Below, piece after piece: positions 1-11,841 of a stretch of 64,000 nt of DNA. The translations under genes were made by a program, and so were the position numbers. The notes under the pieces were generated by a model. The model had not been told where the DNA came from and made no database searches. It saw only the letters and a list, made by a program, of their open reading frames with translations. Within the stretch, counting starts at the first letter, position 1. Each line of letters opens with the position of its first letter. Source of the stretch: Brachypterus glaber (taxonomy: Eukaryota > Arthropoda > Insecta > Coleoptera > Kateretidae); the NCBI GenBank assembly GCA_958510825.1, contig OY294054.1:14583390-14647389 (forward strand), in the 5' to 3' direction.

Positions 1-47
1 TATTTTACTCTGCACATGCATACAGCTAGAAGAGTTTTACACAAAGA

Positions 48-717
48 AAATAGTATATTTTATAACTAGTGTGGAATAGACAATATTCCGCGCGAGCGAA
101 AAGTTTCCATACGTGTTGTAGACTATACTTTTTCTTCGACTGCAAATATGAAACACTGTATGGCTTTAAACTGCGGACAAGGTTAAAAACAATGTTTTTT
201 GAGACTCGAAATTGTATATGCAACAAAACACATATTTTTAAATAAAGCAATTAATGTTATTTAATAATTTTATCAAATCAGTACTTAAAAAAGATTTTTA
301 TTTAATTTTAGCACATATTTACAAATTATAATGCAAAAATTGAAGGTTATGTCAGATTGTTGTGGCAGATATCAGGTTTAAATATTTAACAATAGATGGA
401 GCAGTTTTAATTTTTTGAACTAAATTTATAAAAAACTGGTCAAATATTAAGAAAAACTAATAAACCTTATGTAATTGCAACGCAAAACCTTAAATTGCAT
501 TAAATTATTCAACATTTCATGGTAATATATATATATATATATATATTTGCTAATTTTGCTACAGTTTTCTATACTTTTATAAATAAGGGATGGCACTACA
601 TGTGCTTATTCTAAAATTTGATACGGAATATTCATACCTTATCTAGAGCTTGAATGGATTCATTCTGTGTTTGAAAAGTGTGTTTATTTGCTTACATTCT
701 GAAGCAGTCGTAGAAAA
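48..717. repeat. hairpin-headed tandem repeat family A, unit 1
   Basis: The unit opens with an imperfect foldback at about 46-143. Its left arm reads AGAAAATAGTATATTTTATA, its right arm TATACTTTTTCTTCGACTGC, and the tip is CG-rich (CCGCGCGAGCG). About 550 bases of AT-rich body follow. The same order of blocks starts again at 718, 667 bases on, and once more near 18347. No protein is encoded; the short frame across 26-250 is a by-product. Confidence 0.75.
523..547. repeat. (AT)n microsatellite
   Basis: An uninterrupted run of AT dinucleotides lies inside the body of family A unit 1. The equivalent place in the 18-kb copy (about 18870) has only a short ATATAT, so the run expanded in this copy. 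Confidence 0.85.
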
Positions 718-1215
718 TAGTATATTTTATAACTAGTATGAAATAGATAATAGTTCGCGCGGGGGATAGTTTGTTTGAGCCGGCAGGCGAGTATGGCGTG
801 GTCGACCGCGGTCTCACGAACGAGGAATATTTCATACGTGTTATAGACTATACTTTTTCTTCGACTGCAAATATGAAATAATGGGTGGCTTTAAATTGCG
901 GACAAGGTTGAACACAATGTTCCTTCTCACTAGACATTGTAAATGCAACAAAACACATATTTTTAAATAAAAAATTTAATAGTTATTAAACTATTTTATC
1001 AAATAAGTACTTAAAAATATTTTTATTAAATTTTACTGCCTATTTACAAATTACAATGCCAAAATTGAAGGTTATGTCAGATTGTTGTGACAGATATCAT
1101 GATTTAAGTACCAACCAATAGATGAAGCAGTTTTATTTTTTTTACTAGATTAATTGAAAAGCGGTCAAATATTAAGAAAAACTAATAAACTGACGTAATT
1201 TTAACGCATAAAATT
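718..1215. repeat. hairpin-headed tandem repeat family A, unit 2 (partial)
   Basis: Second unit in direct orientation. Its hairpin (about 706-868) has a longer, more GC-rich tip than unit 1, with GCCGGCAGGCGAG and GGTCGACCGCGG. The body matches unit 1 through the conserved block AATTGAAGGTTATGTCAGAT and stops near 1215. Divergence from unit 1 is clear, so the duplication is not recent. Confidence 0.7.
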
Positions 1216-1815
1216 TGATATCTGATATCATTTGCCCGGTAAAATGCATTTTCAGTCAGACGCTGAGTCTGAGACCACTATAAAGAGTATATTTTAGACT
1301 ACGAAGCATTGTATATTTTTAGAACTTGTTTTAAAGTACAGATTATAATAAAAAAAACGAAAAGTTACACTATTTAAGTGGTTTTATAAAAGAAACGGTC
1401 ATTATTCTGCACAAGATAAATTTATACAATTAGTTTTTGCAAGAGAATGTTAGAAACGCCAAATAAAAATACTGGATTCTTTTTGAAATATACATGTTGT
1501 TTCAAATAACTAGAATTTTCTTTTTAAATGAAACGGTTTTACTTTAAAATTGATTGCCAAAATAAACAAAAAACAATTGACTAAAAAGATTAATTTCATC
1601 GTTAACCCACATGCAATATATTGTATTAATCATAAAGCATGTTCAAAATTAATTAAATAAAATGAGAAATGACGTATGAGCTTTCTCCTACGCGTCCAGA
1701 AGTCTCAATTTCTTTTGGGAAAATATTATTGGCACGACAAAAAAGGTCTTAGAATGACAGAAGACTTTTTATATAATAACATTACTAGTTTTCCTCGAAA
1801 AAATCATATAAGGGC
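1216..1815. other. no gene seen
   Basis: AT-rich sequence between the tandem repeat and the next TIR element. The only pattern noticed is a small palindrome, TGATATCTGATATCA, at about 1218-1232. Confidence 0.5.
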
Positions 1816-3568
1816 GTAATTTTTTTCAAGGTATGGGAAAGTAGGGTAACGGGGCGCAGTGGGTAACCGTGCGCACCACCGAAAATTTAGATAAATAGAT
1901 AGAAATTTATTGACCACGTCAAAGGGCTATCGACCAAAGTCCTTCTGCCCATGTTTTTAACAATTTTTATAGCTTATATATAATACATATGTATATAAAA
2001 TGTTTTAAGATATTTGTATATAAAAAAAAAGAACTTATATAATTAATAAAGTAAAATAAAAATTAATTAAGTATTTCTTCTTTGCAACATATTTTCGTAA
2101 ATAGTGTTGACTGGGGTTTTGTATTTGGGGTTTAGTCTATCTCTCTCAATAATTAAATCTTCAATTAAATTAATATTAATATCCTTGTGGGCAAATCTGC
2201 TGCTGAGATCATCTAGTCGCATCAAGATCGGTTTAACTTTTGTGGAAGAATAGAGGAGTTCATTTGAGGGGTTGTGAAGCGGGTTTTGGGGATGTCTGAG
2301 TTTGGTGATTTTACGCAAACAGCTGGTTTCTGCTATCTGCAGGTTTTTCTTGACAGGGTTGTTGCAGTTTGTTAGGATAATGTGTCCATATTCGAGCATC
2401 GGTCTACATATTGACTGGTAGATTGTACTTGCTGTTTTAGTACTTATTCCTCTTAGTTTGAATGTGAGACTTTTGAAGTAGGCTGCTCTAGTTTTTGTCT
2501 TTGATTTAATAGCATTTACGTGTTGATTCATTTTCAGCTTCGAGTCAATACACATTCCGAGGTACTTTGCATGGGGCCTAGGTGATATTTGGGTGTTATA
2601 CATGGTAATGGTTGGTGAGAGTGGAATGATTTTATGGTGGAAAAGGACTAACTGGGATTTTGTAGGGTTGGGTTTTAGTCGCCATTTATTGAACCATTTG
2701 GTGATTTTATTTATAACGTCTTGAAGGGAATTCATGGTGGTGTTTAAACTGGAGCCATGCGCCACTGCTGTCGAAAATTTATATTACGAGGTATTCTGAG
2801 ACATCTCTTGAGGGACGTGTCTAAAAATACGCTAGCACCAAAAACGACGACTGGAAAATAAAAGTTGTTCACAATATTTGAATATGTGTGAATTGATGTT
2901 TGTTGTTATTATTTTGCACGTGTACGAAATAAGACGGTAAGTTCATAATTCTTGACCGATTATTCTAAAATAAATATATTCTTGAAGGATATGATCATTT
3001 GCATTTAATAAAGTAGTTTTTATTATGTAAAGTGATTTATTTTTAAGTCCACGATGGGGTAATGATGCGCATGTCCCTCATTCAATTAAATAGTAATAAA
3101 ATTAAATAAAAAAACAAGTTTTTAGAGTTAAAACTTTTCTAAAAAGTAGAAAACAAAATAATTATACAAACGTGCAAAAACTAGATTTTTAAAAGAAGTG
3201 GTTTTGAAACTTTCTTTAAACGATCAAAATTTCCAAAACCTTTCTTTTAAAAATCAAGTTTTTTAAAACCTACATTGTGTTTAATAAATATTTATGCATT
3301 ATTTTCTGTTTTTATCTTCTGTGCATAATTCCCCAACAGGTCGCACCATTGCCCCTTGGGGTGGGGAATTCTGGGCAAATTTACTTTTGTAGTTTTACAT
3401 TTTTATTGTGTTTGTGGTAAAAACTTACTAAGTTTTGATGATACGTAGTGATAAGTAAGGCTTCTTTTGCGACTTATAAATTTTTTTTAATATTTATAAG
3501 GCGCCAATCATGTCAAGTTTCGCTTAGGTGCACACTGTTACCCTACTTTCCCCTACCTTAAGAATTAC
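1816..3568. mobile_element. TIR element interrupted by a LINE tail
   Basis: The ends are inverted copies. On the left, AAGGTATGGGAAAGTAGGG (1828-1846) is followed by TAAC; its complement ends at 3559. The match continues outward into GTAATT. Sub-terminal GGTAACCGTGCGCACC on the left and the TTACCC/GCACC-like stretches near 3330-3540 fit the same element. No transposase frame is visible, so this is a non-autonomous or decayed DNA transposon. A 5'-truncated LINE sits inside the left half. Confidence 0.6.
2067..2775 (-). pseudogene. non-LTR retrotransposon reverse-transcriptase C-terminal fragment (LINE, Jockey-like)
   Basis: The frame encodes about 232 residues resembling the region after the catalytic box of a LINE reverse transcriptase. 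The first readable residues are TAVAHGSS, which in intact elements directly follow the Y/FADD box; that box is missing. Next come the conserved blocks NKWRLKPNPTKSQLVLF, a KYLGMCIDSKLKMNQHV block, and a RPMLEYGH block, then a C-terminal tail. The frame is open to its stop, yet polymerase activity is impossible without the palm aspartates and the upstream fingers. The first codon is GTG and is not a true start. The 3' UTR runs to about 1885. The insertion lies within a TIR element on the opposite reading direction. Jockey-like is judged by eye; another LINE clade is possible. Confidence 0.8.
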
Positions 3569-3882
3569 ATTTAGGGGTTTCTTTTTCATAATTAATAAAA
3601 ATAAATGCAAACAGTTTATCAGAATAACACCAGAATAATTAAAATGTAAAACCTTATCTGCACATTTCTGCGAGAAAGTAAGTGCGGTGGAACCGTACCA
3701 TTTTCTGTTTATTTTTTATGTAGGCAACATATTCTAATTAAATTTGACGCATTTAACCAACTTTAATGTTTTTTGATTTAATTTTCTTATTTTACCTCTA
3801 AACATTATCCAATTAAGTCTGCTTCATGTACATTCACTTAAAGATAATTTGCTAACGTTAATAGCACGTGCATAAATATTAG
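3569..3882. other. no gene seen
   Basis: Spacer between two TIR elements. The stretch GTGCGGTGGAACCGTACC (about 3682-3699) recurs in altered form at about 40493-40510, so it is itself a dispersed repeat fragment. Confidence 0.5.
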
Positions 3883-4734
3883 TTAGGGTGATGCAAAAAA
3901 TTTCAATTTTTTTTTCTATTTTTTTGGGGGCCCAAAGCTTAAATTATTCTATTAGGTGTAAAAAGTAAAAATTATTCAAAAAAAAGTCCAAAAAGCGACT
4001 AAAAGTGGGCGAATATAATTAAAAAAAAAACATTTCTTGCATAGGATGACAATTATATGCAGAAAAATGGATATTATTATAGTTTGTATAAATTTATAGT
4101 AAAAATATGCAATATATTTATTGATAATAAAAATAATAACGCTTTCCCCGCTTTGGTTAGGTAAAAAAAATTAAATGTTTTTTAATTTTTTTTTATTTTT
4201 GTGATTTTTAAATACAAGACGCAGACTTTTTCAAAAAAAACTGTCTCATGGTCTCGATGTTGATACTGGCAAATCGTGTAAAAACCATATCTCAAAGAAG
4301 TGTTGAGATATAGATTTGAAATTTGGAATATGAGTAAAGTTCTCAGACTGAATGTTTTTATTGTGATTTTAACTGGTCAGAAGGCTAAAACTAGTGTTGC
4401 TAACTGACCTAAAAAATCATTAATCGCTTAGGTTCATTATATTAATTCATATTGAAAGTTTTCGGGAATTTTCCCAAAACCCCTATTTTAAAGCCTAAAA
4501 AGTAGTTGCTAAAGTTAAAGCTTCCAAAATTCGGTGATTTTTTTCATATCAGAGAATTTTTTTTTAAGAGATGCACTTAAGGCTAATTAATTATGGTATT
4601 AAACCTTTACAACCTTAAGCTATTGGGGCAAAAACCGGTCATGAAAATACTAATTTTAGTCGTTTTTCGCTATTTTTCAAGGATTTTAGCCTATTTTTTA
4701 TAAGAAATAAATATTATTATAAGGTATTATTATT

Positions 4735-4937
4735 TTATTATTCCATCAATCTATTTTCTAATCATCGTACAGAGTGATATTGAAATTTTTAATTTTAAAC
4801 AAAATTATAAAAATATTAATTTATTATTCCATCAATCTATTTTCTAATCATCGTATCACTCTGTACGATGATTAGAAAATAGATTGATGGAATAATAAAT
4901 TAATATTTTTATAATTTTGTTTAAAATTAAAAATTTC
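4735..4937. repeat. perfect nested palindrome that can fold in two registers
   Basis: Arms 4782-4855 and 4864-4937 are perfect inverted copies over 74 bases, with an 8-base spacer (TCACTCTG). A direct repeat of the inner part, 4735-4769, lies just upstream and is followed by CAGAGTGA, the complement of that spacer. Thus 4735-4777 can also pair perfectly with 4856-4898. Both sides are flanked by AAGGTATTATTATT. No coding content. Confidence 0.9.
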
Positions 4938-5515
4938 TGTCCTTACTAAGGTATTATTATTATTATTATTAAGAGTATGGGTGTGTATTATAAACTAAAC
5001 AAAAAAAGAAATTTTAAAATTAATGTTCTACACAGAAAAAAATATATATATATATAAATTTTTGGTTTGGTTCATTTAAATAGTATTTTAGATAGTCATG
5101 ACAGTCAGTCGAATTATTTTATTTTAAAAAAGTTTTAGGTGGAATAAAAAGAATAAATTTAATATGTTATAAAACTTTTTTAATCAATAAAATTGCTTTA
5201 AAAATAACTGAGTTACGACATGTTAAAAAATAAGCTCGCGGCGTGCAATTTGGTGCATCCAGGGGGTTGGAAAACATTTGAAGTTCTCTTCTTGATACAG
5301 TTGAGAAAAAATTTTAAATTTAAAAATGGTAATGTCGTACTATAGAGTAGTAATAATATGATATGAATTTGAAGCAGATCGGTTGCAGGTTTATAGGTAT
5401 AATGCACTAACTATAAGGACGTGGAACCCTCTAAACTTTAAGCTTTTTGAGCCACCTCTAAATTTTAAAAATTTTGAAAAAGTCCAAACTTTTATAGTTC
5501 TCCGCATGAAAGAAA

Positions 5516-5665
5516 GTCTTCGACGTAAGGGGGAGGAATCATTCGCGCTCTCTTCTTTCCGTCAAGAGCGTTATAAGGCGTGCGTGCCTACATCGGGCCT
5601 CTCACTTGCACATACATTCCAAACATATTTCCCGTAGCCACAGATCCGTGCATCAAACTTTACCT
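5516..5665. repeat. GC-rich SINE-like dispersed repeat, copy 1
   Basis: A GC-rich island in AT-rich DNA, with GGGGGAGGAATCATTCGCGC, CGTCAAGAGCGTTATAA and CCCGTAGCCACAGATCCGTG as anchors. A closely matching copy lies at 23545-23697. Only its last 35 or so bases recur at 13676-13710 and, diverged, at about 57205-57240. Sharing of one end by short copies is typical of 5'-truncated retroposons. No tRNA-like promoter boxes were recognised. Confidence 0.65.
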
Positions 5666-5748
5666 AGTTTATTTCTACACCAAATAGAATAATTTGAACT
5701 TTGGGCCGACCTAAAAATATTATTTTGATTTTTTTTGCATCACCCTAA

Positions 5749-6374
5749 GAAATATGTTATGCTTGTAAGTATCATAATGTTATTAAAAACTTCAACATGC
5801 CAAAAGTTGTACCTAGACCGCGTACACTATTATAACTTTTCACTAAAAAGTGTGTTTTCTAAATCCTGTATAAAGTATCAGTCAAATTTTTGTATGTTAT
5901 ATATGTTTAATTTAGTTAGTTAAGTCTTACTGATTAGATAAACTTACCTTTGGACTTTTTCTATAAAAATTACATATCGAGGGCTTCAAAACATAGGGCC
6001 GTATTTTCAGTGATTTTTAAATTGGAGATACGCCCCTATGTTATGAACTTAATTTATTATTTATAATGTAGCAAATCATTTTTAATAGTGTAAAGCAACA
6101 TATATTTATGTAATCCTAAGTACACATACTTTTAAGAAAACTAATTAATTATTAATATAGTTTTCACGTCGGTAAATAATTAATACTGAAAATATGTTAA
6201 CTGAATATCAATTAGGTATTACACTAAGCTCCCTTTATCGAATATTGAGCTGAGGACTGGGCTGGGTGCCAATACCCATACAATATATTGTATACGACCT
6301 GTATACAAATAGACTGATCTATTTGAGAAGATTGTATCTCAAATTTTCTTGAATTTTAGGTTTTTGGTTTACAC
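5749..6374. other. no gene seen
   Basis: AT-rich. A short palindromic stretch, CATACAATATATTGTATACG, lies at about 6277-6296. Nothing here resembles an exon or a known repeat end. Confidence 0.5.
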
Positions 6375-6826
6375 GCATAATTTAATATAATTTAATATAC
6401 CTAGTTTAACATAAAACATATACAACATAATTTTATATAATTTAACACAATTTAACAAAACGTAACATAGTTTAACTGAACATAATTTAACAAAATTTAA
6501 CATAATATAACATAATTTAACATTCTTTAACATAATTTAATAAATTTAAGATAATTTAACATAATTTAATATGATTTAACATAATTTAACATAATTTGAC
6601 ATAATTTAATATAATTTAACAAAATTTAACATAACTTAACATAATTTCACATAATTTAACATAATTTAATATAATTTAAGATAATTTAACATAATTTAAT
6701 ATGATTTAACATAATTTAACATAATTTGACATAATTTAACATAATTTAACATAATTTAACATAATTTAACATAATTTAACATAATTTAACATAATTTAAC
6801 ATAATTTAACAATTTAACATAATAAA
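6375..6826. repeat. 10-bp minisatellite, unit ATAATTTAAC
   Basis: About 45 tandem units of ATAATTTAAC. The left part is degenerate (AAC swapped for AAT or AAG, some units lengthened); the units at about 6721-6807 are nearly all identical. The homogeneous end suggests recent expansion at the right side. There are no unique spacers, so this is not a CRISPR array. Confidence 0.9.
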
Positions 6827-7967
6827 ATAATTCAAGATAATTTTGGTTCGGAAGCCACCAGAGGTTATTAGGCTTCAGTCTTTGAAACTTTTTAGTTTTA
6901 GTATATGTTATATGCATATATAGGGTGTTTTTTACGGTAACTTCCTCTAAAACTTATTTTATTTTTGTCCTATGACGCGCAATTTGCACAGAATGCCTCT
7001 CTACGTTAAACTATGCATTTATGCACTGGAAAACACTTAAATTGAGTTTTATAATAATAACTTTACATGGATCTGAAGGGTATAAAAATAAAAATTTTAT
7101 AGACTATATAAATCAAAACCTATAAAAATATACAGTTTTCTTACCTATGTATGTTAATAAAATCTAAAATTTTGATCAAGTAAATTAAATATTTATTTTA
7201 GAGTATTGTAGAGTTTATATAGTGAATAGATTATTCAAATTTTTTGTACTTTTTGCAAATAGTACCTTGTTTTAAAACCCGAAAACATTCTTTAGACACA
7301 CATAAAAAATTATCGCTGAAATTCAGATCAATTGCCACACAAGTTTGTAGGTACATCTGCAAGCATAATAAGTTCTTATACTTACTACAAATTAAAATTG
7401 AATACGTACATATCTTACTTGGACCGAGCGATTAAAACTTGAATCAAGTAAAAGCACTTGGTTTCAATAAAAAAAATCTTGTATTAAGTATTGTTGCGTG
7501 GGGATCCAAATGTACCAGCACGGTCTCTATGTTAGTATGACAACATTTTGTATACAATACACACATTGCAGTATTTAATATCACAAGTAAAGTATTAAAT
7601 GCCAATGGTGGCGATATAAATAAAAAATATGTATTAACAAATAACATTCGTTATTGAAAATACAACGAAAATTTCTGAGTGTATATACCTTCACAGCTTG
7701 TTATTGATGTGATACCGCAAATGCATTTGAACAAAATTAGATATTTCGGCAGGGATGCTAAATTTAATGCTGAGAGATAGTTTAAAACAAGATCCAAATT
7801 CATAGTAACTAGCTCGACAAGAATAGAAAATCTATTCTAGCTATCAACTCTCCAAGACTTAGTGTTTATTGATTTTAGAAAACAATGTGACATGTACCTA
7901 TAGGTACCTTATAAAGTGATAAAAGCAGTTTTAAAATTGACAAAAAAGAAATAATTATAATAATATA
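6827..7967. other. no gene seen
   Basis: Several short open frames occur (for example 7244-7435 and 7444-7647) but none shows a domain, splice context or coding bias. A TATAGGGTGTTTTTTACGG block near 6920 looks like the end of a degraded MITE without a partner. Confidence 0.45.
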
Positions 7968-8620
7968 GGGTGATCAGTGCCATGCCAAAATTTAAGAGGT
8001 GATTCTACATCCAAAAATATGAAAAAAAGTTTCTATAGTGGTCTGGAAATGAGTCCTAAGGGAGCTACGACCCTTCGAAGATGACATATTGAATGGAGAA
8101 CAAATAAGAGTATCAATAAAATTTTACTGCTGCAGGGTGATTCTTCATTTAAAATTGAGCAAAAAAGTATTCTTCACCAAAACACCTAAATTAAATATTA
8201 AAGGTGTAATAGCCTTTTAAAAATTACGTTTTTTGTGTCACAAAATGTTACTTCATCTTAATTTTTTTTGATATATGATATATACATTTTTTATGTATTT
8301 TCACTCAAAAAATCTATATTTATTATAAAAAATCTAAAAAAACTACACATAAAAAAGTTTGGGGCAAAAATGTGTTAAGCCTCACATATTTTGTCCATCT
8401 AGGCACGTCTGGATAAATTCAAAAAAATTAATTAACAGAAACTTATTGACCTTATTAATACTAGTAGACATGCAATAGCTCGTCGCTCTAGCTTAAAGGG
8501 TTATTAATTAAAAACCTTATTTTTTTACAATTTTAAAGGGCCGTAGTCCGTTAGAGCTCATTTCCGGACCTTTAAAGAAACTTTTTTTACATTTTGGCAT
8601 GCCAGTTATTGATGACCCTG
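7968..8620. mobile_element. foldback/TIR element, family F copy 1
   Basis: Left GGGTGATCAGTGCCATGCC and right GGCATGCCAGTTATTGATGACCCTG are diverged inverted copies, with TA on both outer sides (8621-8622 on the right). Both halves carry the family core TAAGGGAGCTACG or its diverged complement. Blocks such as GTTTGGGGCAAAAATGTGTT and GCTCGTCGCTCTAGCTTAAA recur at 38.5-39.4 kb. No coding capacity. Confidence 0.75.
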
Positions 8621-9068
8621 TATAAAATGATTTTTCACTATAGTGCATTTCTTTAAAAAATGAACGTAGAAAAAATAAAAAAAAATAATATTTTCAAAAT
8701 ACCATCCAAATTTTATGTAAAACCCATAGTTTGGCCAGTTAACCCACCTTAATTTGTGTAACGTTAACACAATATTTGCTAATAAAAATATTAAAAAATT
8801 AAAATTAAAATAAATAATATAAAAATTAACAAGAAAAGATAAAGATTAAAATCTAATCAAATCTATCTGGTCTGGCTTTAAATAAATAAAAATTTATAAC
8901 GCTTGACATCATGATATTACAAAATTGATCCTTTATATCTTTGTTGTTACAGGTTAAATTTTGTTAAAATTTAAAACATAAGCTTTTAGAGACTGTAATA
9001 TCAACAAAATAGGTAAAATTAAACATAAAAAAGACTTCAGGCGTATAACATTTTATCAGAAAAAAAAA
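8621..9068. other. no gene seen
   Basis: AT-rich spacer between a family F element and the 2.6-kb TIR element, without recognisable repeats. Confidence 0.5.
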
Positions 9069-10414
9069 TGCACATGAGCTAATATTTTAAAGGGTAGTAA
9101 TGGATGGTAACAGAACACTCCTGTTAGTTTTTCACTGGGTAATTTGCGTAAGGGGTGTCCGCTATCTTGAATTTAAGGGGTGTGTGCGGTTATCTCGCTA
9201 AATATGCAGCTTACGATAAAAATTCATATAACCAATCTTGTTAAAGAGCAAATTTTCAACCATTTTTTACAAAACATTTTATATTGCGTTAATAACAATC
9301 GAGTTATATTCAAAAATGACCATGTTGGGGGTGAAATTATTTTTTCGATTTTTCATCCAGATTATTCATCGGAGGATAAAAGTAGATCATGTGTTATTTT
9401 TTTTTAATTTCCCCCGTTAAAAGTTTTAAAAATTTCTCCTCTTGAAAAATTAAAGTATTTGTTCAGAATGTTGATATTTTTCTTCTTCGTGAGATAATTA
9501 TAAAAGTCCTTTTTTATTCAAGGGGGAGAGAGATTTTTTAGAATTTAATATAGCATATAACCATATCCGTAAAAAACGAATCGGTTAACTTAAAAAAACT
9601 ACAAGCAAACAACCAAACAAATACTGAGTCACCTTGGTTTTTGGTGAGAGGTTAAAAATGCGAAAAAACGAGATTGTCAATTGGAACGGCTGCCCTATTC
9701 TCCCTTAACAATTAAACTTATTGCAATTATATGTATGCAGAAGCAGAAATTAAAAATGCGGTTAAGGGTTCCTAAACGAATTAAAAAATCTGCTTAAATC
9801 AAAGGCTTTATAGAGTTTTTTGCAGTAAACATAATTATTTCAAGCTGAACAAACAGTTAAAACAATTTTTATGGTGATTTTACTGAAAATGCCGTAATGT
9901 ATATGTAATGCTTCACATTTCACACCATACCCTTCACAATTTAATAAGTACATAAAAAATGGATTCCTTAATCCTTTCTTTCGATATGTTCAAATGCGGG
10001 CTCTTCATTTATGGACATTGACTTTGGTTCAAAGAAATACTAAACTCAAAACCGGAGAATATGTCTTTGAACATTTTGAAAGACAGGTGTCCTTTGTTCA
10101 AGGAATCCTGTCTGTCTGTCTATCTAGATGTTTTTTATACTTCCCAAATACCTGGAAGTCTAAAACTTGGCAACCTCAAACCCTAATTTCGTTTTTTCGG
10201 TTTTGTTGTTAAGAATTAGATAATTTTTTCGTTTTATTCGAAATTTAGTTCTCTCAAATTGATATATTTCATGAACTTTAGCCCTCTTGGGAACCGATAT
10301 TTGACCCATACCCATATAAACTTTTTGTATTATTTTTTGCAGGTTACATTTCTTTAATTTGTGTATTTAAAAAAAATGACAATTCTTATTTTTACAATTT
10401 TTTTATTAAAAGCA

Positions 10415-10735
10415 AAACCAAATATTCAGTTACAAATGGATAGAAAGTTATGATCCTATACAAATGTACTTAAATTCGGATCTCGAGCCGATATCGGGCG
10501 ATCTCGAGGCGATATGGGAGATATTGTTTAATGTAAAAGGTGATATTTCGTCCCGCAAATGAAGAGTAACATGTCCCTCGCTATAGTTCTAAAGTCACGT
10601 TCTTTAATATTTAAGGACGGATATAAAATGTTGCGTGTTTTTAAAAAAAATTAAAGTACAATTGTATAGGTTAATAACCTCCGATTGCCTATCTATTTAT
10701 AAATGAATATTCAGTTTACTTTTTACAGTGTAAGT
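10415..10735. repeat. fragment of the CACTGTAAAA-ended MITE family G
   Basis: Blocks ATTCAGTTACAAATGGATAG (left), ATTTAAGGACGGATATAAAA and GAATATTCAGTTTACTTTTT (right, ending TTACAGTGTA) are shared with the fuller copy at 11842-12268. It is inserted inside the family L element. Confidence 0.6.
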
Positions 10736-11276
10736 AAAATTAAAAGATTTCTCGCTCAAAATAAAAATCGATTTTTTCAAAAAATATTTTTTTCAGAGTG
10801 TATTGAATTTGTTCTTTTTAAAAACTTCACACTGTGATACTCTGTTAACTTTAAAAATACAAAGAGTATAAAAAGTAAAAATGATTAATAGAACGAAGCC
10901 AGACTTTTTAATTTTGTTAAAACATTTTGTTCTGTGCTACTATAAATTGAGGTAAATTAATACGTCCATAATTTTGATCACATGGAGTGAGAAATCTGAA
11001 TAAAAAAAACCCTAGGAATTCAATTATACCAAATTCACGGATGTGTGTAGGTTTTTAAATAATTTTTCGAACTTTATTTATAGCTGTTTGAACTTCCTTT
11101 TCAGCATTATTTTATTTTATAAACGAACGTTCGCACTAGAATTACTAAAACACTTAAATTATCAAAACGAATTTGTTTTCAAATACACTATTTGCGTCAT
11201 ATGCTTAGTTTTTTTTACGAAAATAGAACAGTACGGTATTTTATATTTTATTTTATATTAGAGGAACTGCAACAGA

Positions 11277-11480
11277 TTGTCACTGCAAAAAATATTTCCT
11301 GCAATTAAATTAACGGCAGAACTTTTAAGAAATTGTAAAATTTTGCCGAATTTAATACCATTATTTAAAAATAATATTGTCGTTTTAAAACTTGGTTTTA
11401 GGATATTAGGTACGTCGTCACCGTAAATTTAAAGCGTAAATTTAAAGATTCAGTAAAATTTCCTAAAAAACAGTAAAAAA
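11277..11480. repeat. fragment of a CACTGCAAAA-ended repeat (family H)
   Basis: CACTGCAAAAAATATTTCCT and downstream ACTTGGTTTTAGGATATTA match 52723-52860. The downstream part also resembles 14400-14480. All appear to be decayed copies of one small element. Confidence 0.45.
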
Positions 11481-11841
11481 TAATAATTTTATCTTATAAT
11501 ACACTTAAATTTTACCACAATTATTGAATATTTGCTCCTTTACAAGATTGGTTATATGCATTTTTATCGTAAAGTGCATATTTAATGAGATAACCGCACT
11601 CACCACTAAAATTCAAGATAGCGGACACCCCTTACGCAAATGATTCTGTGAAAAACTAACAGGAGTGTTCTGTTACCATTCACTACTACCCTTTAAAATA
11701 TCAACCCGTGTGCATTTATTGCAATTTACATTTATTGACTGGACTACAATATGAGTAGTAAAGAATACCTCATGAAAAAAGAAAATGAATGATTTATTTT
11801 TAAATATGTTTTTCCTGTGAAACGAAAGGCATAAGTAGCTC

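Larger units (their letters stand above)
3883..5748. mobile_element. 1.87-kb TIR element with ends TTAGGGTGATGC
   Basis: Left TTAGGGTGATGCAAAAAA at 3883 and right GCATCACCCTAA ending at 5748 are inverted copies. The inverted match continues about 80 bases inward through GGCCCAAAG and AATTATTCTATT. No clear target duplication is visible. The interior has no transposase frame. It contains the palindrome at 4735-4937 and a SINE-like block at 5516-5665, so it is a nest of insertions. Confidence 0.7.
9069..11714. mobile_element. 2.6-kb TIR element (family L) with about 200-bp inverted ends
   Basis: The left end (TGCACATGAGCTAATATTTT) and the complement of the right end (TGCACACGGGTTGATATTTT) match over about 200 bases, including AAAGGGTAGTA, GGTAACAGAACACTCCTG and GCGTAAGGGGTGTCCGCTAT. 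A third copy of the same end stands alone at about 58518-58870. The interior has no transposase and has received other insertions near 10415 and 11277. The frames at 9180-9407 and 9238-9420 lie in the left TIR and are artefacts. Confidence 0.75.

Noticed and set aside
2067..2765. Functional reverse-transcriptase gene
   Set aside because: The catalytic box and the N-terminal half are absent, and the first codon is GTG in mid-domain.
6375..6826. CRISPR-like array
   Set aside because: The units are 10 bases and contiguous, without unique spacers; the context is eukaryotic.
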